Shown here: in pieces, positions 46,815 through 55,595 of the stretch
How the letters are laid out: every line of letters starts with the position of its first letter
How positions within the stretch are numbered: position 1 is the stretch's first letter
DNA from: Aquincola tertiaricarbonis
GTDB lineage: Bacteria > Pseudomonadota > Gammaproteobacteria > Burkholderiales > Burkholderiaceae_C
DNA: 64,000 bases
Assembly: GCF_000969605.1 (NCBI RefSeq)
Contig: NZ_JZUE01000022.1
Span: 1 to 64,000 of the forward strand
Direction: 5' to 3'
Position numbers and translations under genes: made by a program
Notes under the pieces: model-generated
Databases searched by the model: none
Seen by the model: the letters and a program-made list of their open reading frames with translations, nothing else
What the model was told of the DNA's origin: nothing

Positions 46815-49031
46815 GTGACGTACCACCCGCCCTTCGGCCAGGCCGACCTCAGCAACTGCGAGCGTGAGCTGATCCACCTTGCCGGCTCGGTGCAGCCGCA
46901 TGGCGCGCTGCTGGTGCTGCGGCCGTCGGACCTGCAGGTGCTGCAGGCCAGCGCCAACACCGCCGCGGTGCTGGGCCTGCCGGTGGAGCGGCTGCTGGAG
47001 CGGCCGCTGCAGGTGCTGGGCGGCGACCTGGCCGCGCAGGTGGCCGCGCTGGCGCCGCGCGTGGCCCGCCCGCAGGACGAGCCCGTGCCGCTGCAATGCA
47101 CCAGCGCTGCCGACGGCATGCCGCGGGTGCTGGAAGGCAGCCTGCACCGGGTGCCCGACGGCCAGCTGGTGGTGGAGGTGGAAGCGGTGGAGCTGCCCGA
47201 CAGCGCCCGCCACATGGCCACCATCGGGCAGGAGGCGGTGCTGGCCTGCGTGTCGGCCACGGTGCAGCGGCTGTCGGCGGCGGCCAGCCTGGGCGCGCTG
47301 GCCGACGCCGCGGTGCAGGGCATCCACGAGCTGACCGGCTACGACCGGGTGATGGTCTACCAGTTCGACCCCGACGGCCACGGCAAGATCATCGCGGAGG
47401 CGCGCGACCCGCGGCTGGAATCGCTGCTGGGCCACCACTATCCGGCCACCGACATCCCCCAGCGCGCCCGTGCGCTCTACCTGCGCAACCGCGTGCGGGT
47501 GCTGATGGACGTGCACTACCAGCCGGCGCCGCTGGTGCCCGCGCGGCTGCCGCCCACCGGGCAGGAGCTGGACATGTCGATGTGCTACCTGCGCAGCATG
47601 TCGCCGCTGCACCTGCAGTACCTGAAGAACATGGGCGTCACCGCCACGCTGGTGGTGTCCCTGGTGCACGAGGGCCGGCTCTGGGGCCTGATCGCCGCCC
47701 ACCACTACCAGCCGCGCAACCTGCGCTATGCGGTGCGCACCGCCTGCGACCTGCTGGCCGAGGTGATCGCCACCCGCATCGCCGCCATCGAGAACTATGC
47801 CCATGCCCAGGTGGCGCTGGTGGTGCGCCGGCTGGAGCAGCGGCTGATCGAGGCCACTTCCACCGAAGGCGACTGGCGGCTGGCCCTGCTGCGCAACCCG
47901 GCCACGCTGCTGCAGCCGCTGGGCGCGACCGGAGCGGCGCTGTTCCACGACGGCGAGGTGCTCACCTCCGGCGAGGTGCCCTCCACGCCCGAGCTGCGCG
48001 CGCTGGCGCGGTGGGTGGACTCTCGCCCGGCGCCGGCCGCGCCGCAGGCCACCACCGATGCGCCGCCGCTGGCCTGCTCGTCCATCGCCCAGGCCGAGCC
48101 CGCGCTGGCTTCGCTGACGCCGGTGGCCGCCGGCGTGCTGGCGGTGCGGCTGTCGGCCAGCCAGCCCGACTACCTGATGTGGTTCCGCAAGGAGCAGCTG
48201 CTGACCGTCACCTGGGCCGGCGACCCGCACAAGCCCAAGGTGGGCGACGACCCGATGGAGCTGTCGCCGCGGCGCTCCTTCGCGGCCTGGTCGGAGATCG
48301 TGCGCGGCACCGCCCTGCCCTGGACGGCCACCGAGATCGCGCTGGCACGGGCCTTCGGCAGCGCGCTGGTGGACATCATCGTGCAGGTGCATGCGGTGCG
48401 GCTGCTGATCGCCGAGCGGCAGCTGGTGCAGATCCGCGGCACGGTGCAGAACTCGCGCGAGCCGGTGGCCATCGCCGATGCGCACGGCCGACTGCTGCAT
48501 GCCAACGAGGCCTTCCGCCGCCTGCTGGCGCCCGACGGCCGCACCCTGCACACGCTGGGCGACGTGGCCGCCGGCTTCCGGCCGCCGCAGGCGCTGCACG
48601 ACATGCTGCGCGGCCTGAAGGCGGCGCACCAACCCTGGCGCGGCGAGCTGGCGCTGCAGGGCACCGCCGGCGGCCCGCCGCGGCCGGTGGGCGTGCGCGC
48701 CGAGATCGTGCCGGCGCGCGACGGCAGCGCGCTCGGCCTCATCCTCACCCTCACCGACCTGGTGGACAGCCAGCGCGCGGCCGAGGCCCGGCGGCAGCTC
48801 GAAGCCTCGCTGCAGCGCACCGCCGCCGAAGGCGCGGCGCAGCCGGTGGGCGCCGACGAGGTGATGCGCGCCATCCTCAGCAATGCCAGCCTGGTGGCGA
48901 TGGACATCGCCGACGGACCGGTGGGCCCCGACATGGCGCCGCTGCTGCAGGAAGTGGAGGCCTCCACCCAGCGCGCGGCCACGCTGTACGGGCGCATCCG
49001 CCTGTTCGGCGTGGCCGGCGACGCCGGCTAG
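46815..49031 (+). CDS. bphP: Bacteriophytochrome lacking a histidine kinase domain
   Basis: A 738-residue photoreceptor. The biliverdin-binding Cys15 lies in DLSNCERE. PAS, GAF (HHYPATDIPQRARALYLRN, Asp213) and PHY (SPRRSFAAW, the tongue motif) fill residues 1-510. A PAS domain follows (TVQNSREPVAIADAHGRLLH, about 540-660), then a helical tail. No H-box or ATPase domain is present. The same architecture in Bradyrhizobium acts on PpsR to switch on photosynthesis genes under far-red light. The start is GTG. Confidence 0.93.
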   Translation: MTYHPPFGQADLSNCERELIHLAGSVQPHGALLVLRPSDLQVLQASANTAAVLGLPVERLLERPLQVLGGDLAAQVAALAPRVARPQDEPVPLQCTSAADGMPRVLEGSLHRVPDGQLVVEVEAVELPDSARHMATIGQEAVLACVSATVQRLSAAASLGALADAAVQGIHELTGYDRVMVYQFDPDGHGKIIAEARDPRLESLLGHHYPATDIPQRARALYLRNRVRVLMDVHYQPAPLVPARLPPTGQELDMSMCYLRSMSPLHLQYLKNMGVTATLVVSLVHEGRLWGLIAAHHYQPRNLRYAVRTACDLLAEVIATRIAAIENYAHAQVALVVRRLEQRLIEATSTEGDWRLALLRNPATLLQPLGATGAALFHDGEVLTSGEVPSTPELRALARWVDSRPAPAAPQATTDAPPLACSSIAQAEPALASLTPVAAGVLAVRLSASQPDYLMWFRKEQLLTVTWAGDPHKPKVGDDPMELSPRRSFAAWSEIVRGTALPWTATEIALARAFGSALVDIIVQVHAVRLLIAERQLVQIRGTVQNSREPVAIADAHGRLLHANEAFRRLLAPDGRTLHTLGDVAAGFRPPQALHDMLRGLKAAHQPWRGELALQGTAGGPPRPVGVRAEIVPARDGSALGLILTLTDLVDSQRAAEARRQLEASLQRTAAEGAAQPVGADEVMRAILSNASLVAMDIADGPVGPDMAPLLQEVEASTQRAATLYGRIRLFGVAGDAG

Positions 49032-49047
49032 CGGCAGCCGCGGGCGG

Positions 49048-49938
49048 ATGGAAGCGCAGCGGCGGCGGCTGGCCTGGGAGCGCGACGGCGCCGACTGGCC
49101 GCACCGCGCACACAGCCGCTTCCTGCAGGCCGGCGGGCTGCACTGGCATGTGCAGGTGGCCGGCCAGGGCCCGGTGCTGCTGCTGCTGCACGGCACCGGC
49201 GCTTCCAGCCACAGCATGGCCGGGCTGCTGCCGCTGCTGTCGCTGCGCTTCACCGTGGTGGTGCCCGACCTGCCCGGCCATGCCTTCACCGACCCATTGC
49301 AGCCCGCGCCCGGCCTGCCGGCGATGGCCCGTGCGCTGGCGGCGCTGCTGGCGGTGCTGGACCTGGCGCCGCCGGCGCTGGTGGCCGGCCATTCGGCCGG
49401 TGCGGCCATCGGCGCGCAGCTGATGCTGGACGGCCATGCGCCGGCGCGGGCGCTGGTGTCGATGAACGGCGCACTGCTGCCCTTCGACGGCGTGGCCGGC
49501 CTGCTGTTCGCGCCGCTGGCGCGGCTGATCGGTGGCGGCCCGCTGCTGCCCGGTCTGGTCACCCGGCTGGTGGCCCGGCAGGCGCGCGACGACCGTGCGG
49601 TGCAGCGCCTGCTGGACGGCACCGGCTCGGTGGTGCCGGCCGCCTCCGCCGCGCTGTATGCCCGGCTGGTGCGCAGCCCGGCGCATGTGGCCGGTGCGCT
49701 GGCGATGATGGCGCACTGGGACCTGCGCCCGCTGGCCGACGCCCTGCCGCGGCTGCCGGTACCGCTGTGGCTGCTGGCCTCCGACCGCGACCGCATGGTG
49801 CCGCCGGAGCAGGCCCGCGCCGTGGCCCGCCGCCTGCGCCAGGCCCGGGTGCTGCCGCTGGCCGGCACCGGCCACCTGGCGCACGAGGAAAAGCCGGCCG
49901 AGGTGGCGGCCCTCATCCAAGCCGCATGGGCCGGCTGA
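49048..49938 (+). CDS. bchO: Magnesium-chelatase-associated alpha/beta hydrolase BchO
   Basis: A 296-residue alpha/beta-fold protein. The start LAWERDGADWPHRAHSRFLQ and FLQAGGLHWHVQVAGQGP is typical of BchO, a conserved PGC protein linked to Mg-chelatase whose exact role is unresolved. The nucleophile elbow GHSAG and the C-terminal His in GTGHLAHEEKP are intact. It follows the phytochrome gene by 16 bp and converges with the bchI-bchD operon. Confidence 0.93.
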   Translation: MEAQRRRLAWERDGADWPHRAHSRFLQAGGLHWHVQVAGQGPVLLLLHGTGASSHSMAGLLPLLSLRFTVVVPDLPGHAFTDPLQPAPGLPAMARALAALLAVLDLAPPALVAGHSAGAAIGAQLMLDGHAPARALVSMNGALLPFDGVAGLLFAPLARLIGGGPLLPGLVTRLVARQARDDRAVQRLLDGTGSVVPAASAALYARLVRSPAHVAGALAMMAHWDLRPLADALPRLPVPLWLLASDRDRMVPPEQARAVARRLRQARVLPLAGTGHLAHEEKPAEVAALIQAAWAG

Positions 49939-49982
49939 GCCACCTGCCGTCACAAGCCGCGGGCCTCGAACGTCTTGCATTG

Positions 49983-50897
49983 ATGGACGACGCCACCCGC
50001 CTCTTCGACCGCCTGCGGCCCCGGCTGCTGGGCATCGCCTACCGCATGCTGGGCACCCGGGCCGAGGCCGAGGAGGTGGTGCAGGACACCTGGCTGCGCT
50101 GGCATGCGGCCGACCGCCCGGCCATCGACAACGCCGAGGCCTGGCTGGTGACCAGCGCCACCCGCATCGCCATCGACCGCCTGCGCGCGGCCAAGGTGCA
50201 GCGGGCGCACTACACCGGCTTCTGGCTGCCCGAGCCGCAGCTGGACGACGCGCCCGCCTCGCCCGAGCAGCTGCTGGAGCGGGCCGACGACCTGTCGGTG
50301 GCCTTCCTCACGCTGCTGGAGCGGCTGGCGCCGCCGGCCCGGGCGGCCTTCCTGCTGCGGGAGGTGTTCGACGCCGACTACGACGAGGTGGCGCGCACGC
50401 TGGGCAGGAGCGAGGCCGCCTGCCGCCAGCTGGTGAGCCGCGCCAAGGCCCAGTTGCGCGAGGCCCGCCCGCGCTATGCCGTGACGCCCGAGGCGCACCT
50501 GCAGGTGATGCGCCAGTTCGCCGAGGCGGTGGCGCAGGGCAGCTTCGGCGCGATGGCGTCCATGCTGGCCGAGGAGGCCGAGCTGGTGAGCGACGGCGGC
50601 GGCAAGGTGCCCAGCTTCGGCAAGGTGCTGGCCGGCGGGCGGCGCATCGCGCAGCTGTACCTGGCGGCCCGGCTGCGCCACGGCGAGGCGGTGCGCGTCG
50701 AACTGGCCGTCATCAATGGCCAGTGGGGGCTGCTGCGCTTCATCGACGGGCACCTGGAATCGGCGCAGTCCTTCGAGACGGACGGGCAGCGCATCGTGCG
50801 CATCCATGTGCAGCGCAATCCGGACAAGCTGCAGCGCCTGGCCGCGGCGCTGGGCGCAGCGCCGGTGCCGCGGCCGGCGGCCACCGCGCCGCGGTGA
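49983..50897 (+). CDS. ECF sigma factor of the SigJ/ECF41 type
   Basis: A 304-residue sigma factor. Region 2 (GIAYRMLGTRAEAEEVVQDTW) and region 4 (VFDADYDEVARTLGRSEAACRQLVSRA) are followed from about residue 165 by a SnoaL-like domain (FAEAVAQGSFGAMASMLAEE, GGGKVPSF, PDKL). This extension controls activity in ECF41-type factors in place of an anti-sigma. The start is uncertain: an ATG 19 codons upstream would overlap bchO. The regulon is unknown. Confidence 0.88.
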   Translation: MDDATRLFDRLRPRLLGIAYRMLGTRAEAEEVVQDTWLRWHAADRPAIDNAEAWLVTSATRIAIDRLRAAKVQRAHYTGFWLPEPQLDDAPASPEQLLERADDLSVAFLTLLERLAPPARAAFLLREVFDADYDEVARTLGRSEAACRQLVSRAKAQLREARPRYAVTPEAHLQVMRQFAEAVAQGSFGAMASMLAEEAELVSDGGGKVPSFGKVLAGGRRIAQLYLAARLRHGEAVRVELAVINGQWGLLRFIDGHLESAQSFETDGQRIVRIHVQRNPDKLQRLAAALGAAPVPRPAATAPR

Positions 50898-50909
50898 GCG
50901 CCGCCCTGG

Positions 50910-51836
50910 TCAGCGGGCCGCCGCGTCCGTGGGTGCGGCGCCGGCCCGTGCGCCGGTGCCCTGGGCCAGGCTGCGGCGCACGTCGGCCACCCAGCCCGCG
51001 GCGTTCAGGTCCTTCATGCGGTCGCCGTCGAAGCCCTGCAGCCGGCGCATGCCGTCGCGGTCCAGGTCCAGCTGGACGTCCTCCGGGTCGCGCGGCAGGC
51101 GGAAGTCGCTCAGCGCGAACAGGTAGCGCTTCTCGGCCGAGGTCCAGCCCGGGTCGAAGCTGACCACCGCGTAGTGCACCTTGCGCGAGCCCAGGTCCAG
51201 CACCAGTTCCTCCACGTCGCCCATCTCGTCGCCGTTGCGGGCCAGCACGTCGGCTTCCAGCAGGTCGGTCACCCGGTGCGCGGTGGTGCCGCGGCCGGGC
51301 TGCGGGATGGACCAGGCCCGGTCCAGCACGGCCACCTGGGCATGGTCGCGGAAGAAGGCCGGCGAATAGCGGGTGCGTTCGATGGCGGCCTTCTCGAACT
51401 GCTGCTTGTCCACGTCCACCACCACCCGGTCGCCTTCGGGCGTGAAGGCCAGCCGGTCGGGCGGCAGGGCGAACAGCCGCTCGCCGCCCATCACGCCGGG
51501 GTCGAAGGACAGCACGGCATAACGCAGGTCGCCGTTGCCCATGTTCACCACCAGGTCGTCGATCTGGCCGATGTGCCGGCCTTCCCGGTTCTGCACCTCC
51601 ATGCCGATGAGCTTGCTGGCGCGCAAGGCGCGGTAGGGGCCAGCCTGGGCGGCGGGTGCCGGCGTGGCGGCCACCGAGTTGGCCGCGGGCGTGGTCTGGG
51701 GGGTCGCCTGCGTGGTTGCTGCAGGGCGGGCGCCCGCGGCCGGCTGCTGCGCGAGGGCCGGCAGGCCCAGCGCGGTGGCCAGCAGCGGCAGGGCGGCCAG
51801 GCGGTGGATGGGTCGGCTGGAGCGTGTCTTGTTCAT
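50910..51836 (-). CDS. Exported protein with two PRC-barrel domains
   Basis: A 308-residue protein with a signal peptide ending LPALAQQ and an Ala/Pro/Thr linker to about residue 65. Two PRC-barrel-like units follow: KLIGMEVQNREGRHIGQIDD with LRYAVLSFDPG, and ADVLARNGDEMGDVEELVLD with VHYAVVSFDPGW. PRC barrels also occur in PuhA, but this protein lacks the PuhA membrane anchor and is not PuhA. GGAGG precedes the ATG. It lies 128 bp after bchD and may have its own promoter. Confidence 0.8.
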   Translation of the reverse strand: MNKTRSSRPIHRLAALPLLATALGLPALAQQPAAGARPAATTQATPQTTPAANSVAATPAPAAQAGPYRALRASKLIGMEVQNREGRHIGQIDDLVVNMGNGDLRYAVLSFDPGVMGGERLFALPPDRLAFTPEGDRVVVDVDKQQFEKAAIERTRYSPAFFRDHAQVAVLDRAWSIPQPGRGTTAHRVTDLLEADVLARNGDEMGDVEELVLDLGSRKVHYAVVSFDPGWTSAEKRYLFALSDFRLPRDPEDVQLDLDRDGMRRLQGFDGDRMKDLNAAGWVADVRRSLAQGTGARAGAAPTDAAAR

Positions 51837-51964
51837 CGGGGGCCTCCAAGAGGTGGTTGGCATGTCCCCTGTGGGAGAAAGCGCCCTGGGGCCGGTTCCC
51901 GCCACCCGACCCGGACGGCGGCGCGGCTGCACGTAGGCCGCGGCCGACGGCCGCCGGTGGAGCG

Positions 51965-53854
51965 CTACCGGGCGGTTCCCGGCGCCACGGCCCGCCACAG
52001 CCGACCGGCATCGGCCTGCGGCAGCGCCAGGTAGCGTGCGCCCATGGCCCGGGCCAGGCCGCGTGCGGCGGGCTGCGGCTCGCGGCCGGTGTCGATCATC
52101 AGGCTGGCCAGGCCGGTGGCCTGCAGCGCGCGGGCGGAGGCCAGGGCGTCGGCGGCGGCCCGCTCGCGGCCGGGCGCGCCATCGCGCGCGATGTTGGCGC
52201 GGGCATCGGTCATCAGCACCACCAGCACGCTGCCGCCCTGGCGCTGCAGGCCTTCGGCCAGCCGGCGGGCGGCGTCGATGCCGGCGGCCAGCGGCGTGCC
52301 GCCGCCGCCGGGCAGCTCGGCCAGGCAGCGCTTGGCCCGCACCAGCGAGCGGGTGGGCGGCAGCAGCAGCTGGGCGCCCGTGCCCCGGAAGGCGATCAAG
52401 GCCACCTGGTCCCGCCGCACATAGCAGTCGGCCAGCAGCAGTTCCACCGCGCCCTTGGCTTCGGCCAGCCGGTGCAGCGCGAGGGAGCCGCTGGCATCCA
52501 CGGTGAAGACGGTGGTGGTCTGCTGCCGCTGCTGGTAGCGGCGCAGGCGGAAGTCCTGCGCGCGTACCAGCACCTGGGCGCCCACCGGCCCGCCGCAGCG
52601 CAAGGCCTCGGCCCGGCGCAGCGGCTGCCAGGGTGCGGCGGCACGCAGCGTCTCGATCAGGTCGAGCCGGCCGCCGCGTGCCTCGCCCCGCACCAAGCCC
52701 AGCGGGCGGCCCTGCAGCCGATGGCGCTGCGCCGCGCCGCTGCGGCCGGCGCTGGCGGCCGTGCCGGGCGGTCGCTGGCCGGCGCGGGCGGCCAGGCCGA
52801 TCAGCAGGCCGGGCGGCAAGGCGGTGGCGGCGGCGGCCAGCACCTGCTGGTGCAAGGGCGTGCCGGCGGACGGTGGTGCCGCGGGGCCGGAAGACGCATC
52901 GCCACCTTCCGGCGCAGCCGGCGGCGGGGCGCCGGGGCTGCCGGAGGGCGGGCGGGCGGCGGCGTCGGGCGCGTGCTCGGGCGCATCTGCGCGGCCGGCG
53001 GGTGGCGGGGCGTCGGCGGGCAAGGCATCGCCGTCGTGCTGCGGCGCATCCGCCTCGTCGGGCGGCGGGCCGGCGGGCTGCTGCCTGGCCCGCGGTCCCA
53101 GCACCAGCCGGGCCGCCAACGCCGCGTCCTCTGTCGACACCTCGGCATGGCCGGCCCAGGCGGCGGCCGCGCAGGCGGCCCGCCAGGCCAGCCAGCCCAC
53201 CCGGGCCGAGCGGATGCCCAGCGCCACGGCGGCCGCACCCAGGGCGGTGGCTACGTCCTCGTCGAACGGCAGCCGCGGCAAGGCGGCGCGGGCGGCCTGC
53301 AGGCGCTGCGGGTCCAGCGGCTGCGCCTGCACCGTGCGCAGCACCAGGTGCAGCGCCAGCCGTTCGGTGAGCGCGGCCGGCGGTGCCTCGTCGGCCTCGC
53401 CTTCGTCCAGCGCCACCACGCCGACGGCTGCCGCCGCATCGCGGCCGGACGATGCGTCCAGCACCGCCGCGATGCGGCCCGCGGTGGCCGCCGGCAGGCG
53501 TTCGGCCAGCGCCAGCAGCACGAGGCCGCCGGCCGCTTCTTGCAGCAGGCCGGCCTGGCGCACCGGGCGGCGGGCCTGCAGCGTGGCGCCCAGGTCCAGG
53601 CCGCCCAGCAGCCGGTCGTCGCCGATGTGGGACGGCATGCGGCGCAGCGGCGTGCCCTCGGGCAGCAGGCCACGCAGCAGGGCCAGCCAGGCATCGCGCA
53701 CCGGGCCGGCCGGGGCGCGCAGCCACACGCCGCCCAGGCCGGCCGGGTCCACCGCCAGCAGCGCGATGGCCAGCCGGGCATCGGCGGCGGCGCGGTCGGT
53801 GGCGAGGGGGGTGGCGGCTGGGGCGGCCATGGGGGCGGCCATGGGGGCAGCCAT
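51965..53854 (-). CDS. bchD: Magnesium chelatase subunit D
   Basis: A 629-residue subunit which with BchI and BchH inserts Mg into protoporphyrin IX. The N-terminal AAA-like half lacks good Walker motifs, as usual for BchD. A long acidic, Pro/Ala-rich linker spans about 250-350. The C-terminal integrin-like domain has the MIDAS motif DASGS and GGGGTPLAAGID. The start is uncertain because three 12-bp repeats each supply an in-frame ATG (MAAPMAAPMAAP). It follows bchI by 15 bp. Confidence 0.95.
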   Translation of the reverse strand: MAAPMAAPMAAPAATPLATDRAAADARLAIALLAVDPAGLGGVWLRAPAGPVRDAWLALLRGLLPEGTPLRRMPSHIGDDRLLGGLDLGATLQARRPVRQAGLLQEAAGGLVLLALAERLPAATAGRIAAVLDASSGRDAAAAVGVVALDEGEADEAPPAALTERLALHLVLRTVQAQPLDPQRLQAARAALPRLPFDEDVATALGAAAVALGIRSARVGWLAWRAACAAAAWAGHAEVSTEDAALAARLVLGPRARQQPAGPPPDEADAPQHDGDALPADAPPPAGRADAPEHAPDAAARPPSGSPGAPPPAAPEGGDASSGPAAPPSAGTPLHQQVLAAAATALPPGLLIGLAARAGQRPPGTAASAGRSGAAQRHRLQGRPLGLVRGEARGGRLDLIETLRAAAPWQPLRRAEALRCGGPVGAQVLVRAQDFRLRRYQQRQQTTTVFTVDASGSLALHRLAEAKGAVELLLADCYVRRDQVALIAFRGTGAQLLLPPTRSLVRAKRCLAELPGGGGTPLAAGIDAARRLAEGLQRQGGSVLVVLMTDARANIARDGAPGRERAAADALASARALQATGLASLMIDTGREPQPAARGLARAMGARYLALPQADAGRLWRAVAPGTAR

Positions 53855-53869
53855 GAGGACTGAGCGGCC

Positions 53870-54895
53870 TCAGGCCACCGCGTCGAACAGCTCCGCCAGC
53901 GCACGTTCCACGCGCTCGGTGCTGCCCGATTCGTCCAGCGGGTCGCGCCGCAGGCGGTGGCGCAGCGCGGCCGGGGCCACGCGGCGGAGGTGGCTGACGC
54001 CGGCGACGTCGTCGCCTTCGAGCGCGGCCAGCGCGCGGGCGCCTCGGGTGAGCGTGAGTTCACCGCGCAGGCCGTCGGTGCCCAGGGCCATCGCCAGGCG
54101 GGCGGCGGCCTCCAGCGTGGCGTCGGGCACGGCGGTGGTGGCGATGCGCTCGCGCGCCGCCGCGACGCGGCGGCGCACCTTGGCATCCTCCTTCTTCCAG
54201 TGCTCGGCGAAGCCGATCGGGTCGCGCTCATAGGCGTCGCGGCGCTTGACCACCTCCACCCGCGAAGCCACGTCCATCGGCGTGCGCACCTCCACCGACA
54301 GGCCGAAGCGGTCGAGCAGCTGAGGCCGCAGCTCGCCCTCTTCCGGGTTGCCGCTGCCCACCAGCACGAAGCGCGCGGGATGGCGCACGCTCAGGCCCTC
54401 GCGCTCCACCACGTTCTCGCCGGAGGCGGCAACGTCGATCAGCAGGTCGACCAGGTGGTCTTCCAGCAGGTTCACCTCGTCGATGTACAGGAAGCCGCGG
54501 TGGGCGCGGGCCAGCAGGCCGGGCTCGAAGGCACGCACGCCCAGGGTCAGGGCCTTTTCCAGATCGAGCGCACCCACCACGCGGTCCTCGGTGGCGCCCA
54601 GCGGCAGGTCGACGACCGGCACCGGCACCTTCTGCGTGCGTGGCGCGGTGCGCAACGCGCGGCAGTCGTCGCAGCCGCCGTGCAGCGCCAGCGTGGCCGG
54701 ATCGCAGCCGTAGCGGCAACCGGCCACCACCGTCATCGGCGGCAGCAGCGCGGCCAGCGACCGCACGGCCGTGCTCTTGCCGGTGCCGCGGTCGCCGAAC
54801 ACCAGCACGCCGCCGATGGCGGGTTCCACCGCCGCGACCAGGATGGCGAGCCTCATCTCCTCCTGGCCGACGATGGCGGAAAAAGGGAATGCCAT
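53870..54895 (-). CDS. bchI: Magnesium chelatase ATPase subunit I
   Basis: A 341-residue AAA+ ATPase. Walker A is GDRGTGKST near residue 34; Walker B is GFLYIDEVNLL; VGSGNPEEGELRPQLLDRFG carries sensor 1 and the Arg finger. Cys pairs in CRYGCDPA and GGCDDCRA are as in other BchI. It lies 10 bp after the HiPIP gene and leads into bchD. Confidence 0.97.
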   Translation of the reverse strand: MAFPFSAIVGQEEMRLAILVAAVEPAIGGVLVFGDRGTGKSTAVRSLAALLPPMTVVAGCRYGCDPATLALHGGCDDCRALRTAPRTQKVPVPVVDLPLGATEDRVVGALDLEKALTLGVRAFEPGLLARAHRGFLYIDEVNLLEDHLVDLLIDVAASGENVVEREGLSVRHPARFVLVGSGNPEEGELRPQLLDRFGLSVEVRTPMDVASRVEVVKRRDAYERDPIGFAEHWKKEDAKVRRRVAAARERIATTAVPDATLEAAARLAMALGTDGLRGELTLTRGARALAALEGDDVAGVSHLRRVAPAALRHRLRRDPLDESGSTERVERALAELFDAVA

Positions 54896-54905
54896 GGCGC
54901 TTGGC

Positions 54906-55220
54906 TCAGCCAGCCTTCTTGACCCAGGCCGAGCACCAGGCCTTGTTCAGCACCTGCTTGCCCTGGAACAAGGTGCAAGGCGCCTTCTCGGCGGTGGCCG
55001 CGCCCTGGTACAGCTGGCAATTGCCGCAATGCTGGTCGTTGGTGTGCTTGGGGAACTTGGCCTTGTCGACCTTGGTGGTGTCGACCACATAACCCAGCGC
55101 GGCGGCCTGCGGGTCCTTGGGGTCCAGCGTGGGCGCACCCTGGGCGCTGGCGGTGTGCGCTGCCAGCAGCGCGGAGCCGGCCAGCGGCACGATGGTGATG
55201 AAGCGGCGACGGGTGGTCAT
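54906..55220 (-). CDS. hip: High-potential iron-sulfur protein (HiPIP)
   Basis: A 104-residue periplasmic electron carrier. The Tat signal starts MTTRRRFITIVPLAG and ends ASAQG. The mature protein has four cluster Cys in HCGNCQLYQG, APCTLF and KAWCSAW. In Rubrivivax-type bacteria HiPIP is the main donor to the tetraheme cytochrome. Here it sits inside a bch operon, 23 bp after a small membrane protein and 10 bp before bchI, so electron carrier and pigment synthesis are co-expressed. Confidence 0.96.
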   Translation of the reverse strand: MTTRRRFITIVPLAGSALLAAHTASAQGAPTLDPKDPQAAALGYVVDTTKVDKAKFPKHTNDQHCGNCQLYQGAATAEKAPCTLFQGKQVLNKAWCSAWVKKAG

Positions 55221-55243
55221 GGGAAGTCCTCTTTGGCGGTTGG

Positions 55244-55582
55244 CTACAGGAGTCCGGGGGGCGCGGCGCGCGGCCCCGGTGGTACGGCGGAAGGATCGGG
55301 GGCGGCGGCAGAGGGTGGCGCAGCCGGGCGCCGCCGCCAGCGCCTGTGCAGGTCGAAGGCGTGGGCGATGCCGGCCGCGGCCAGCCAGGACGCCAGCCCC
55401 CCTCCGGTGCTGCCGGACGCTGCTTCACGCACCGCCAGCACCAGGCACAGCCCGGCAAGCAGGCTGCCCGCCACGTCGGCAAACGGCACGCCGCGCCGGT
55501 GGGGCCGCGCCAGCCACCACAGCACCGCGGCTTCCAGCAGCAGCACGCCCAGCACCAGGTCGGTCAGCCAGGCCATGTGCAT
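55244..55582 (-). CDS. Small membrane protein of unknown function in bch operon
   Basis: A 112-residue protein with three possible hydrophobic segments (WLTDLVLGVLLLEAAVLWWL, VAGSLLAGLCLVLAV, ASWLAAAGIAHAF) and a basic Pro/Ala-rich tail (RRWRRRPAAPPSAA). It lies between tspO and hip on the same strand. Two in-frame ATGs two codons apart are possible. I do not recognise the family. Confidence 0.65.
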   Translation of the reverse strand: MHMAWLTDLVLGVLLLEAAVLWWLARPHRRGVPFADVAGSLLAGLCLVLAVREAASGSTGGGLASWLAAAGIAHAFDLHRRWRRRPAAPPSAAAPDPSAVPPGPRAAPPGLL

Positions 55583-55595
55583 CGCCTTCAGCGGC

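Noticed and set aside
45753-49943. Long minus-strand open frame opposite the PpsR-like, phytochrome and bchO genes
   Set aside because: It has low-complexity Arg/Pro/Ala/Gly composition and no domain, and the other strand encodes well-recognised proteins.
50910-51836. PRC-barrel protein as the reaction center H subunit (PuhA)
   Set aside because: It has a cleavable signal peptide and two PRC units but no N-terminal membrane anchor of the PuhA type.
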